From assembly GCA_947646735.1 (NCBI GenBank), contig CANTFK010000417.1, forward strand, positions 1 to 64,000: DNA of 64,000 nt, in the 5' to 3' direction. Both the position numbers and the translations under genes were made by a program. This DNA comes from Peronospora farinosa (taxonomy: Eukaryota > Oomycota > Peronosporomycetes > Peronosporales > Peronosporaceae). This document shows positions 8,774 to 18,998 of this stretch, one piece after another. Every line of letters starts with the position of its first letter. The first letter of the stretch is position 1. Below the pieces are notes generated by a model. It made no database searches. It saw nothing but the letters and a program-made list of their open reading frames with translations, and was not told the origin of the DNA.

Positions 8774-11700
8774 ATGACATTTCAAAAAGGTGTCGTAACC
8801 TCAGTCGTGTACACGCTGAGCTTCCACATGGCCACTTTTGTCTTTGCCTGTCTACTCGCGACCATGTTTGCCTTTTCTTTGTCACTGTTGCTGCTTCTAG
8901 TGGGTTTTTTACTCGTTGGATCGTTACCAGCTGCTCGGAAATTCACGTGGTTTTTGTGGCGGACGGAGATGGCCCTTAACGCGCTCGTAGCGACTAAAAA
9001 CGAGCTGGAACCAGTGCTAAGACGACGAAAATCAAGTATCACAAATCAACGTGTAGCTCATGACACTGCAGGGTCACAGCAACTGGAACAGGGACCTGTG
9101 ATGGAGGAATTTACAGATGTCGTGATATGGCTGTCGCTGTTTTACTTTTTAGGGGTTAAATGGATCTTAGACTTGATTTTTAGTGCCGTGCCGTTGATAC
9201 TGTGGATAGTGAGTATTGCTCAAGTGCTACCAAAAGATGTGGGGCTTTCGGATGTGAAGATTGTGTCGACGATGACGCTACCTGCTCAGGTGCTCATGGC
9301 TATGGCTTTCGCCTTTTTAGCACATCAAATAGGAGTGACCTCAGCACGAGGACTTGTGTTTGTATCGAAAAACGTGTCGCGAGTGGTTTTTTTGAGAAGT
9401 GAGAGTGAAGACATGAGAGTGCAAGTGACATTTCGATCTCCCATTGCGACACAGATGAAGAAGATGAGTTCGGGTGGAGATGGTGCTTCGAGTAGTTATG
9501 GGACAATGGATGGAAAACACTTGCATTCACGACAGGGAAATGATAGTGCGTCAAAGTCTACTCAGATGCCGTCAGCTAGAGCTTTGACTAGAAATTTGAA
9601 ACAATTGCAGTCGTCGGAAGATGTTACATCTAGTTTCTCTAGCCTCACAACATCAACGGCTACCCCGGTGACAAGTGCTTCTGTATCACCTTCATTAATA
9701 TCGGCTGAAACGGCAGTTCCTTCTTCTGTATCAGATCGTTTAAACTCTGCTTTTCTTATGTCGTCGAGTGAAGATTCTCGAAAGAGAGCGCCTATCCTTT
9801 CGTCTCGAGTGCGAAGCCGACCCAGCACTCTGGTGGATAACCGATTGCGCGCCGTTAGTGATAATTCTGATCAACCAGACAGGGCGAAGTATAATGAACG
9901 AGAGGATAAGCGATCAGTAGGTATTGCGCATGTATCCGAGAATGGCTCCACACACGACATTAGCGACGTTGAAGTTCTAGGTCGCTGCGACAGGATCACA
10001 CGATCTTACGAGGATGATGACATGGCAACCATGCGAGTGTATGCACCACTCACTTATACGGATAGTCCCCCTCGGCACATCGGTCTAAACCCGAGTCCAA
10101 TATATCGCGGTCCGTCAGAGCAAGTAGACTACGATAGCTTTTCGCCCATAAATTCCCCCAGCAGAAGTGGTGTCAGCGGTGACTCATTTGGAGACGACCA
10201 TGACTACGACGTGTTGTCGCCGCAGAATAGCACTTACGACGCCGATATTCCAACTTACGATTTCAAGCAGATTTATCGCTCAATCCAAATGGCCGCAGAA
10301 CCTGAGACTTACCACTCAGCGGCGACGGAAGAAGGTGGTATAGATGCGGTATCAGAATTCAGAGAAGTTTCTGGTCGTCGGGATCGCGTCAACTTTAGTG
10401 CTTTTGCCCCACCGAGTGTGTGCCCGTCGTCCAAACCGTTTCAATTTACTGTATGGGCTTTTCTTCTGAACCAGCAATTTGAAATGCAGGAGCTAGCTAA
10501 AAGCGACCATTTGGAGTCACGAAAGCTGTCGCTAGAAACAAAGCTTAATGTTCGTCGCGGTGCCCTTGTGCACGTGACGATCGAAGTACCAAATGGTTTT
10601 AAGGTGCTAAACGATGTAACACAGGGTTTTGCGTGGGAAGGTGAAATGTCAAACGTTTGCTACGACGTGGTTTGCACGGACGGTGCTGCATTTGGGCGTG
10701 TCTTGTTTAAAGCTCACATTATTGTCGGTTCTTCTGTCGCTGTGCTTAACGCGTTTGTTTTGGTTGGATCACGTGCATTGGATCCTAATGAGCTAGAAGC
10801 TGATGTGCTGGAGGGCTGGGTGGATGTGATGGAACAGACATACCGGGAGATTCCTTTCCATTCGCTGAAGATGAAGGAGCTTGTAGGTCAAGGTTACTTT
10901 GGTGACGCGTACCGCGCATCATTAGATGGCCAAGATGTGGTGGTGAAAACCATTCGCGCTAGTGAGTTCGGTGAAACTACCTGTCAAATCGTACGTGAGT
11001 TCCAGCACGAGGCCGCCATGTTGAACATGTTTGGTCACCACCCTTGCATTGTGCCATTTGTGGGTGCATCTACCGATACAAGTTTTCCGCTAGCGTTGGT
11101 GACAAAGTATCTACCATACGGCAGTCTGGAAGATAACTTGCGTGGCGATTCTTGCTTTTCTATCGATGAACGCACTGGAATGCTGAAGGACGCTGCTGCA
11201 GGTTTACTGAATATTCACGAAGGCGGCTTCATCCACCGTGATCTTGCCGCGCGGAACTGTCTCGTGGATCAAGGTAATCATGTACGCATTTGCGATTTTG
11301 GCCTTTGTCGCCAAAGTGTACGATCCGAGACGGTCGGGATGCTTATAAAAGACGCGGTAGGGCCTGTCAGGTACATGGCACCTGAGTCGCTTCGGCCACC
11401 TCACCCGTTTACGTATGATACGGACGTGTACATGTTCGGTGTATTAATGTGGGAGACGTATACAGGCTCAACACCTTTTCCGTCGCTGACTCCTGTCGAG
11501 GCCATGATGCACGTCCTACGAGGTGAACGACTTCCTATTCCAAAGGAGCTCCCAGAATCCCTCCGGACGCTTATGCAAAGCTGCTTCCTCGATTCGCCCG
11601 CTGAACGTCCGTCCATGCAGGAAGTGCTCACTGCGTTGAATGCTTCGTTAGTCTCGAGCCAACGCGCATCAGTAGCGATTGCTGCTAGAACCGCTACTGA

Positions 11701-11830
11701 CACAGCTGCTGCCACAGCTACTGCCACTGCTGCAACCGCTACTGCCATGTCGAAGTCAGTCTCGTCATGGACAAACTTGCACAAGCAGCAAGATCGATCC
11801 ATTTGGTTGGAAAAATGTAACAAGCCATAA
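8774..11830 (+). CDS. Membrane-anchored TKL-type protein kinase
   Basis: A single-exon 1018-aa protein. Two hydrophobic zones lie at about residues 15-50 and 110-190, suggesting three to four membrane helices near the N-terminus. A long Ser-rich linker follows to about residue 540. The kinase domain spans about 695-960 with all key motifs: glycine loop GQGYFGDAY (~703), Lys in VVVK, HRDLAARN (~821), DFG (~840) and APES (~868). HRDLAARN and the overall pattern place it among tyrosine-kinase-like kinases, which are expanded in oomycetes. The tail has an Ala/Thr low-complexity run. No extracellular receptor domain is recognisable, so the membrane part may sense or simply anchor. The gene converges with ELP3. 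Confidence 0.88.
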   Translation: MTFQKGVVTSVVYTLSFHMATFVFACLLATMFAFSLSLLLLLVGFLLVGSLPAARKFTWFLWRTEMALNALVATKNELEPVLRRRKSSITNQRVAHDTAGSQQLEQGPVMEEFTDVVIWLSLFYFLGVKWILDLIFSAVPLILWIVSIAQVLPKDVGLSDVKIVSTMTLPAQVLMAMAFAFLAHQIGVTSARGLVFVSKNVSRVVFLRSESEDMRVQVTFRSPIATQMKKMSSGGDGASSSYGTMDGKHLHSRQGNDSASKSTQMPSARALTRNLKQLQSSEDVTSSFSSLTTSTATPVTSASVSPSLISAETAVPSSVSDRLNSAFLMSSSEDSRKRAPILSSRVRSRPSTLVDNRLRAVSDNSDQPDRAKYNEREDKRSVGIAHVSENGSTHDISDVEVLGRCDRITRSYEDDDMATMRVYAPLTYTDSPPRHIGLNPSPIYRGPSEQVDYDSFSPINSPSRSGVSGDSFGDDHDYDVLSPQNSTYDADIPTYDFKQIYRSIQMAAEPETYHSAATEEGGIDAVSEFREVSGRRDRVNFSAFAPPSVCPSSKPFQFTVWAFLLNQQFEMQELAKSDHLESRKLSLETKLNVRRGALVHVTIEVPNGFKVLNDVTQGFAWEGEMSNVCYDVVCTDGAAFGRVLFKAHIIVGSSVAVLNAFVLVGSRALDPNELEADVLEGWVDVMEQTYREIPFHSLKMKELVGQGYFGDAYRASLDGQDVVVKTIRASEFGETTCQIVREFQHEAAMLNMFGHHPCIVPFVGASTDTSFPLALVTKYLPYGSLEDNLRGDSCFSIDERTGMLKDAAAGLLNIHEGGFIHRDLAARNCLVDQGNHVRICDFGLCRQSVRSETVGMLIKDAVGPVRYMAPESLRPPHPFTYDTDVYMFGVLMWETYTGSTPFPSLTPVEAMMHVLRGERLPIPKELPESLRTLMQSCFLDSPAERPSMQEVLTALNASLVSSQRASVAIAARTATDTAAATATATAATATAMSKSVSSWTNLHKQQDRSIWLEKCNKP

Positions 11831-12300
11831 AGACTGGAAGGCAGGGGAGCTGGATTTTTTTGTAACGGGGACGAAAGCGTATGATTGCGCAAAACATGCC
11901 TTGCACCACGTGCTAATTTCGTGGCAGCTCGGACGGACGTGCAAGATGAACTCTGCTGAATGTTACAGGTCTTTACAGTACTTCATGCGGGTCCGTCCTA
12001 TTTATCGACGAGGTGGCGAATCACACCTTTTTCGTCCTAGTGTTGAACCAGCCAGCAAGATCCAGTAAGAGTTTGTCCTGTTCTCAAGTCCAGTGGGATG
12101 ATGACATGTTTGCACGGCAGCAAAAAGAACTGGTGGTTTATTGCACTTCATATCATTATCACTACAGTACCAAGACAAAGTACAGGTGTGAACATTAGAT
12201 GTGAATAAGGCTACGAATATTTTAATGTCATTTCTCGTAAAGGGTGAGCTGTATTGACTTCTGTTCGTCGTAAACTAGATCAGGCTAACCCAGACAAGTT
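11831..12300. other. Intergenic, convergent 3' ends of TKL kinase and ELP3
   Basis: This 470-nt region shows no recognisable gene, repeat or RNA. Confidence 0.5.
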
Positions 12301-14448
12301 TCACCTTCTCCGGGCAATCGCTGCAGTCACGGCACACAGGGTGAAAACACCAGCGATCGCAATCGTACTCCACTGGCTGACCGACAAATCATGTGCTAGT
12401 TTTTCGATGATGAACGAGTTCACCTTCGACCATACACCAGAGGCTGGTAGTTTATCCAAGTGCTTGATCATCAGCTCGCCTTCACCTTCCACTTCGTAAC
12501 CCAAACGGCGATAGAAATTACGAACACCCACTCCTGCGATCACAGCCATCTTCTTGTGTCCGTGGGCGAGAGCAATCGCCTCCGCTTTCATCATGAGTTG
12601 TGTACCTAATCCCGTATGCTGCGCTGCTCCATCGTTCGTAAAAGTGCTGATTGCATGCTTCTTCGACTTACTAATTGCAGCCACAAGTTGTCCGTACACA
12701 TGCAGCTCTCGAATCAATGCGGCACCTTCGAGTTCCGGAAAGACACCGCCACCTGCAGTTTTCGAAAGACGCAACCGAGCAAATCCACAAATTTTGGAGC
12801 GATCCGGAGTCTCAAAGCTGATAAAGAACTCGTTACCTTCGTTGGCCTCGTACTCTCGAACAATGCACTCCGCAGAGGCAATAGCGGCGTCGTCCGTCTT
12901 CACCTCACGGCACCGAATGCACTTGCACGGTGTACCTCGAGCAATCATCTTGTTGCAGATCACCTGACGCAGATTGGGCTCATCCATCCCGCCCAGAATG
13001 TACTGGCTCGGAATATCGCGAACCACACGGTTGAGACGAATCCACGGGTGCACCTCGGCTTTCACATCCATCAGCAAGTCCATCAGCTTATCGTCTGCGT
13101 AGGGTACGTAGCTGCCTTCATCGTACCACTTCTTAATCACAGTCCAAGGGGTTATCTCACATGGGTAAATCTTCCATTGATCTGCCTGCAGGTCCGGCGA
13201 GTGTAGGACGTAGTCAAACATAGCTCGGTCCTTTTCTGGGTCGCTTCCAGGTAAATTAGGCATCAAGTGGATGTCAGTCTTGTAACAACAGTCACGAAGT
13301 AATTTAAGCGCATGTATCGCATCAGCAGTAGTGCAGCCACGATTAATCTTCTTCAAGACAGCATCATCCGTGTGCTGGATGCCCAACTGAACACGCGTGC
13401 AGCCATAACGACGAAATCGGCGCAGTTCCTCGGGGGTGATACAATCCGGCCGCGTTTCCAACGTAATGCCGATAATCTTTACCGCCGCAGTTTCATTCTC
13501 GAGCTTTTCCTCATCCAGACTATGTCGTTCACGCTTCTCTCTTTCAAAAAACGTATTTGCTGCATAGAACAAGTCACGAATGAAGTTCTCCTGATACTCA
13601 ATGGGATACGATGCCCACGTTCCTCCAAGCACCAACAACTCAATCTTATCAACTGGATGACCGTTCATCGCCAACGTCACACATCGGTCACAAAACTGCA
13701 ACACCGGGTCAAAGTCGTTCCTGTTGGCACGCAGCACACTTGGTTCGTCGTGCAAGTAGCTTCTCGGCTGGTCCGGTTCATTTGGACAATAGTAGCAATT
13801 CCATTGACAGCTAAAACGTTGTTTCTTGCCACCTACTGCTGGATAGGGACTTGTAAGCACCGTGACAACCAAAACACCAGACTGACTCTTCTGTGCCTTC
13901 TTGATCAGTAATTTCTCCAGTGCCAAGCCACTTGGTACTACGCCCTTTTGTACCAATAGTCCCAACACAAATTTCATTTGAGATTTCTTTGGTAGACACT
14001 TGAATTTACGTCGAAGTAGCACAAAAGCTTTTTCCAAGTCACGAGCTGTTTGAGGATCAAGCGCGACTAAAAAATGAACCATTTCTTCAAATTTGGGCAA
14101 TTCTTCCACAGGTACAAGCTTATCCCATAGAGAATAAATGTCTTCAAGTCCTGCGTTCTTCCAATGTGGATCTTGACTACGTTTGTATGTGTCTGGATCA
14201 TTTACATCACCTGATCGAGTGGATACTGTAGGCATTTGAATGGATTCAATATCATTGACTGGCATCGACTGTATCGGTCCTAGAGAGCTGGCAATTACAG
14301 GAGAGGAAGAAGAGACAGTATCAATGAATATCAACGTGTTTGTAACGTTCGAAGTGCTTTCAGTCGTCGGTCCGAGAGGCTCCAAGTCTGTCATGGCGAT
14401 ATCTGGCATGTTTGGTTGATACAGGTGGTTGGTTGTCACGATATCCAA
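12301..14448 (-). CDS. ELP3: Elp3-like radical-SAM/GNAT acetyltransferase with C-terminal membrane anchor
   Basis: A single-exon 715-aa protein. After an ~95-residue Ser/Thr-rich N-terminal extension come an HTH-like region, a radical-SAM domain and a GNAT domain. The iron-sulfur cysteines are C214, C218 and C221 (RFSCQWNCYYCPNEP, spacing CX3CX2C). The segment LLVLGGTWASYP is present, and PCKCIRCREV lies between the two domains. The acetyl-CoA-binding stretch TGLGTQLMMKAE and a C-terminal NFYRRLGYEVEGEGE-type motif are present. Elp3 is the catalytic subunit of Elongator, which makes the cm5U group of wobble uridines in tRNA. Unusually, the protein continues to a hydrophobic segment (~694-712) ending RRR, a tail-anchor layout described for the mitochondrial Elp3 of Toxoplasma. 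The N-terminal radical-SAM sequence is unlike the standard fungal/animal form, so this may be a second, organellar paralogue. Confidence 0.9.
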   Translation of the reverse strand: MDIVTTNHLYQPNMPDIAMTDLEPLGPTTESTSNVTNTLIFIDTVSSSSPVIASSLGPIQSMPVNDIESIQMPTVSTRSGDVNDPDTYKRSQDPHWKNAGLEDIYSLWDKLVPVEELPKFEEMVHFLVALDPQTARDLEKAFVLLRRKFKCLPKKSQMKFVLGLLVQKGVVPSGLALEKLLIKKAQKSQSGVLVVTVLTSPYPAVGGKKQRFSCQWNCYYCPNEPDQPRSYLHDEPSVLRANRNDFDPVLQFCDRCVTLAMNGHPVDKIELLVLGGTWASYPIEYQENFIRDLFYAANTFFEREKRERHSLDEEKLENETAAVKIIGITLETRPDCITPEELRRFRRYGCTRVQLGIQHTDDAVLKKINRGCTTADAIHALKLLRDCCYKTDIHLMPNLPGSDPEKDRAMFDYVLHSPDLQADQWKIYPCEITPWTVIKKWYDEGSYVPYADDKLMDLLMDVKAEVHPWIRLNRVVRDIPSQYILGGMDEPNLRQVICNKMIARGTPCKCIRCREVKTDDAAIASAECIVREYEANEGNEFFISFETPDRSKICGFARLRLSKTAGGGVFPELEGAALIRELHVYGQLVAAISKSKKHAISTFTNDGAAQHTGLGTQLMMKAEAIALAHGHKKMAVIAGVGVRNFYRRLGYEVEGEGELMIKHLDKLPASGVWSKVNSFIIEKLAHDLSVSQWSTIAIAGVFTLCAVTAAIARRR

Positions 14449-14633
14449 AAAAATGGACCAATTTGTTTAAACTGGATTGATACAATTTGGGTACAATTCT
14501 CATATGTAAAGAATTTAGAGCTCTAAATACCGGTATTGCTTTTGGATGTCTCCCTAACCGTTTGGAAACATGCTACTAAATTGTCGACACATTTTAACTG
14601 ATTACAATAACGTTATCACTTATAAAAGTTACA
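14449..14633. promoter_or_regulatory. Bidirectional promoter ELP3 / P450-like
   Basis: 185 bp separate the two divergent ATGs. The palindrome TACCGGTA is at 14528-14535 inside AAATACCGGTATT, 80 bp upstream of ELP3. Confidence 0.5.
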
Positions 14634-15812
14634 ATGATAACCCTCATGTGGATAGGTATTACGCCAATTATTGCAATAATAATTGCATACATTGTCATGT
14701 CCATGACAATAGGAATACGTTCTCATCTACTACGTGCTCTATTACTTCATCTCCTTGCTCTTTCTCAAGGAGTTCATCTCGTCTGGGTCTACGATCCTCA
14801 TGTCGCATTTCAACTCTTACATTCAAGTCAAGAGAAAGGCAATTTAATTGAAACATTTCTCTCAGTACCAGCCTGGAATCCAATTATTTCACTTGAATCA
14901 GTCAATGGCAAACAATGGGACCGAATGAAGTGTCATTTTGTACAATTACTTAAAATTTTACAGCCCATTGCAAAATTAACGACCATTTTTACAACCCGGA
15001 GTCACGAATTATTGGAATCCACTACAATAATTGATGCCATTAAATTAAATGAATTATCCATTGCTTGTTTCTACGAGTGGATCTTTGAACGACCATTTCA
15101 GGCCCAAGAATTTGCCGTCATTTGTCAAGCGACTTGGGAGTGGAGAAAAGAATTGGCACTAAAAGGTGTTGCAGACAAAAGGATAAAAGAACGGACAGTC
15201 GAGTGGTGTTTAAACGAGATTCGGTGTACACCAAGATTATATGATTTATTTGGAGAGAAATGGACTGAACCCGAGTATTACTCGCTCATTTTGCAGCCAT
15301 TTATCATCTCACCGGCAATCAATTTGACGGATATTGCAGTGGTGATTCAACAATGGATCAAGACTACACCTGTGACAGCGTCCATTACACCGGAAATCAT
15401 ACGGCAATGCATTTGCAGTGCTCATCCTTTCCTTGTTGTCGAGCGTTACTTTCCAAATGGTAACGCTGAGATTGGGATTGCTCCCAATACGCATGTTCTC
15501 ATTCCGTTTGATGAGATGGCGGGTGATGCATATGTAGCTGGTGTTGATTTATCCTTTGGTGCTGGAACACGCGTGTGTGTGGGTCGTCATATGGCAATGA
15601 AAGCTATGATTGGACTGTTTACGGATTCTTTGACACGGTCGGACAAATTTCAGCCCAGACTAAACCATAAGTATTCGGGCCGCCACAACGATGGAAAGGA
15701 ATCTGTGACAGAAACTCTGTACCAACTACAGCTTGGAGCACGAACGATTGGTGCCGCCGTTGTTGATCGACTTTCAGAGGCATGTGTTTCGTTGTGGAAA
15801 ATGAAAAAATAG
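14634..15812 (+). CDS. Degenerate cytochrome P450-like protein
   Basis: A single-exon 392-aa protein, shorter than the ~500 aa usual for eukaryotic P450s. Residues 3-50 are hydrophobic, as in a membrane anchor. The heme-binding loop FGAGTRVCVGR (308-318) fits FxxGxRxCxG with Cys315 as the candidate ligand. Upstream, AHPFLVVERYF ... IAPNTHVLIPF resembles the segment that follows helix K in P450s. A clear I-helix acid-Thr pair and a standard ExxR are not visible, and the helix B-G region is compressed. The frame is fully open, so it is probably a real protein; it may have lost monooxygenase chemistry. Low GC and many ATT/AAT codons set it apart from its neighbours. Confidence 0.65.
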   Translation: MITLMWIGITPIIAIIIAYIVMSMTIGIRSHLLRALLLHLLALSQGVHLVWVYDPHVAFQLLHSSQEKGNLIETFLSVPAWNPIISLESVNGKQWDRMKCHFVQLLKILQPIAKLTTIFTTRSHELLESTTIIDAIKLNELSIACFYEWIFERPFQAQEFAVICQATWEWRKELALKGVADKRIKERTVEWCLNEIRCTPRLYDLFGEKWTEPEYYSLILQPFIISPAINLTDIAVVIQQWIKTTPVTASITPEIIRQCICSAHPFLVVERYFPNGNAEIGIAPNTHVLIPFDEMAGDAYVAGVDLSFGAGTRVCVGRHMAMKAMIGLFTDSLTRSDKFQPRLNHKYSGRHNDGKESVTETLYQLQLGARTIGAAVVDRLSEACVSLWKMKK

Positions 15813-16347
15813 GCTTCGTAGTAGCAGTGTGCGCTGCACAAAGGTAGCTAACGAGATTGCAAGGTGGAACTATATGGCGTTTTTGTCCTTGTCTGTTTCG
15901 AGCAGGTGCTCAGGTAGGTTGTGTGAAGTGGCGTTCGTCGAACCAGTACTGATCTCTTTTGTTCAACGTGTACAGAATTGAAAGTCTCAGGGACTACATC
16001 GAGTGTTTGTGTTATCGTGCAATAAACAGCTTGGTATTTCTATCGCTCTTTCAAAGTATTTGATGATTACTTCTACGTCTTGTTGACTACAACACGATTC
16101 AACCGTTTCTACATTTGTCACGTGGGAATGGAGACACGTCACTCTCTTCAACCAAAGACGAAACGATCTGTATGTTTGCTTATCTCCAGAAGACACTATA
16201 GCAATCGGTCCATCTCTTCGACATTGGAACGTCCGTGAGATGTTCTGGCATGGTTGTCTCCACGTACTTGAACGGTACTTGCGTAGTAAAATGGTTGACG
16301 AGAACGTCCGCTACACGCTCATAAAAGACGGCTTCATTCGATAAAGC
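15813..16347. other. Intergenic, convergent P450-like / kelch-BTB A
   Basis: This 535-nt stretch shows no recognisable coding sequence or repeat. Confidence 0.45.
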
Positions 16348-18643
16348 TTAGCGCTGCTGCAAAAGTTGCAAGGCTAACTCAATGTTGGTCCTAGCCATTT
16401 CATTGAACGACGGTGTTTTTGATACCGTGTCAAAGTTTCGAAGTGTGAAAGCAAAGCACTCGTCTCGTAACGAAGCAAAATTGACCTGATCAGCTGTTTG
16501 AAGAATGCTCGCGACATTGTCGACGCAAACCAAATGCTGAAGTTTCTCAGCACAATGTCGCTTGAGGCTTTCAATGCCGTACTGTTTAGCAAAAAAACAC
16601 CATTTAGATTAGATGTTCTTCACAGACTTTTCATTCTTGCAACAAGGACACATACCCGGTCTGCGGCAACAAACACATCCTGGACACCTTCGTCCGCAAC
16701 ACTAAGCCGATCGGTATACACATATTCTAGCAAGGAAAGAAATGTCGCTCGGCTGACGTCAGAGATTTCCACTTCGGGAGCTGTGCTTTCCAACATCTAA
16801 TAGAAATAAACAGGTTGGTCAAAAGCTGCTCGAACACTCTAACACTCCACGCAATATCTTGTGTCACTTGCCTCTCCAGAAAACATTGCTTTAAAGTAGT
16901 CACAGCGCACACATAGATTCTTGTGACCGAAAATCGGGGTTCCTTCAACTGCATGCACAATAGAGAAAGTAGACAGCAAACAATCTGTGTGAGTTCTTGA
17001 TCCCATCTTATGCAGAATACATAACGACCAGCAAGTACCGAGGAAAGTCACGTCGCTCATTAGTCGGTTGTTGACAAGTGAGCGCAAGTGGGCGATCGCC
17101 GTGCCCTCTTCATCGGGTTCCTGGCTCTTAGTTTTCGCTTTCTTCTCTGGCAAATGGATCTGTTTGAATCTGACTGAGTCATCGTTTCCACCCAACACGA
17201 CCAAGTTGCCATCATGAACGCATCCAGTAGGTGTACTGCTCTCAGGAGCCGCACCGGTGCAGGTAACAATTGCCCAGGTATATGTTTCTGCAAGTAAGCA
17301 AGTCGAGTCAGCTAGAATTATTTCAACGTCAAAATCAAATCGAGCTCGTACCAAGATCGAGCTCGTACACGTTCGGGTCTGACTTTCCACCAAATACAAT
17401 CAAAGAATTGTGATGTAAAGCTACCAGAGGCTGATGACTGCCTTTCGGTGCCATTCCCTTTGTTTCAAGACTTGACCAAACGCTGGTCTCTAGGAAGTAA
17501 AGCAAAATCGTTAATGCTTCAAGTCGGTCACACTTCACAGTTCAACACCTTACCGAAGTTAAAAACGTGAACAGTGTCGAGGTAACCCAAATCGTGGTCA
17601 TACCCTCCGAATAACAGGCAATTCTGTTTGTACACAATCATCGAAGCTCCCTCTCTAGTATCCCGACAGGTAAAGAATGTCAAAACCATTACTTCATCGG
17701 GTGAAAAAGCACCATGAACAACTACTTGCGACTGCCTTACCGAGGATATGGCACTTCTCCTGTGGCACGAATCAACGACCAAGAATTGGTTTCTAGCAAA
17801 GCAAGAAATGATGAAAGTTAGCAAGACGCGTGCGTGGATTACCAGCCTCATTTCATGCCACTTTACCCAAGTTAAACGAGTGCATGTCGTTCATTGGGCG
17901 ACCGGTATCCGATCTGCCATATTCACTGGAGCTGCGACTCGACATGGAATCTCGGTCGTAATGACTGTCACTTCCACCAAAGATGTACATGACGTTTTCT
18001 AGCCATCCAACAGTGCTCAATTAGACCAATATGGCAGCATATTCCATCAGCCTCTAGCCAGCAACACTTACCATACACGACCGCGGCGTGACCATATCTC
18101 GGCGTAGGTTGTTGTCCAGCATTGACGAACACGTTGGTCCACGTATGCGTCACTGTATTTCACAACACACCAAGTCAGATTCAACCTCGAATCAAAATAA
18201 AGGAGTGCGACTTACAAAAGTTGTACGAGAAAAAGTCGTTCAAGCGTTTGTCACCATCATATCCACCAAAGACATAGAACGAGTTCTTGTGAACAATTGC
18301 AGAATGATTCTTGCGCTGACTAGGAGCTACACCGTTGGCCAAGACCGTGGACCACTCCTTTTGAGCAAAATTAAACTCGACAAAGTTGTTCGTTGGGCGA
18401 ATGACCGAACTACTACGAGTCGGCACAGCAGGAAGATTACGCTCTAGAATTTCCATACAAACAACATGTTTAACGACAAAGAGCAGACGCGTATAACTGT
18501 TTTAACGTCTCACCTCCAAAAATGTAGAGCGATCCTTTGTATACGGCACAGGCATGACCAGAGCCAATAAGTGGCGCCTCTCTGGGGTTCACACAGGACA
18601 CGGTCGTCCAAATCGATGGCTCAATAGTTCCTTCACTTGTCAT
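16348..18643 (-). CDS. Kelch-repeat BTB-BACK protein A, 11 exons
   Basis: Exons: 18643-18514, 18443-18216, 18152-18072, 17998-17867, 17792-17741, 17654-17554, 17489-17352, 17287-17039, 16948-16872, 16796-16656, 16581-16348; the frame is kept at every join and the product is 520 aa. Kelch blades follow the pattern FGG(Y/x)DG ... W ... TG..P..R, for example NSFYVFGGYDGDKRLNDFF and SWSLIRATGEVPYPR. The BTB domain begins at LRSLVNNRLMSDVTFLG and continues with GTPIFGHKNLCVRCDYFKAM; a BACK-like helical tail ends NIELALQLLQQR. Proteins of this layout are usually substrate adaptors of CUL3 ubiquitin ligases. Introns are 63-90 nt; the one at 16797-16871 has a GC donor (GCAAGT). Exon sizes match those of paralogue B at 37975-40303. 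A (CT)n tract lies upstream of the ATG. Confidence 0.85.
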
Positions 18644-18678
18644 TTTAATGACAATACTGAATCCAAAGTGGTTTACAA

Positions 18679-18680
<2 letters not shown>

Positions 18681-18732
<52 letters not shown>

Positions 18733-18744
18733 GTGAGTGAGTGA
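18681..18744. repeat. (GA)n then (GTGA)n microsatellite
   Basis: A run of about 22 GA units is followed by GTGA units, 40 bp upstream of the kelch-BTB A start. On that gene's sense strand it is a pyrimidine (TC) tract, like other leaders here. Confidence 0.9.
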
Positions 18745-18998
18745 TTGGCAAATTCTTATCGTCACTTTGTTACTGGTAAACATGAATGATAATGCCAACT
18801 GAGCCAGTAGCTACTGCATGTACGTTTATGGACTGCTGTGCTATGATTTACTAGACTCAGACCTTATTTTTGTCACCCGTTGGGGTATTTCTTCTACCAA
18901 ATCAGTTGTAACTTTTGTTTCAATTGACTCTAAATCGTACCTTTGAAGTAGATAATTCGGTGTGAATCTTTTTTTAAGCTCTATATATATATATATAT

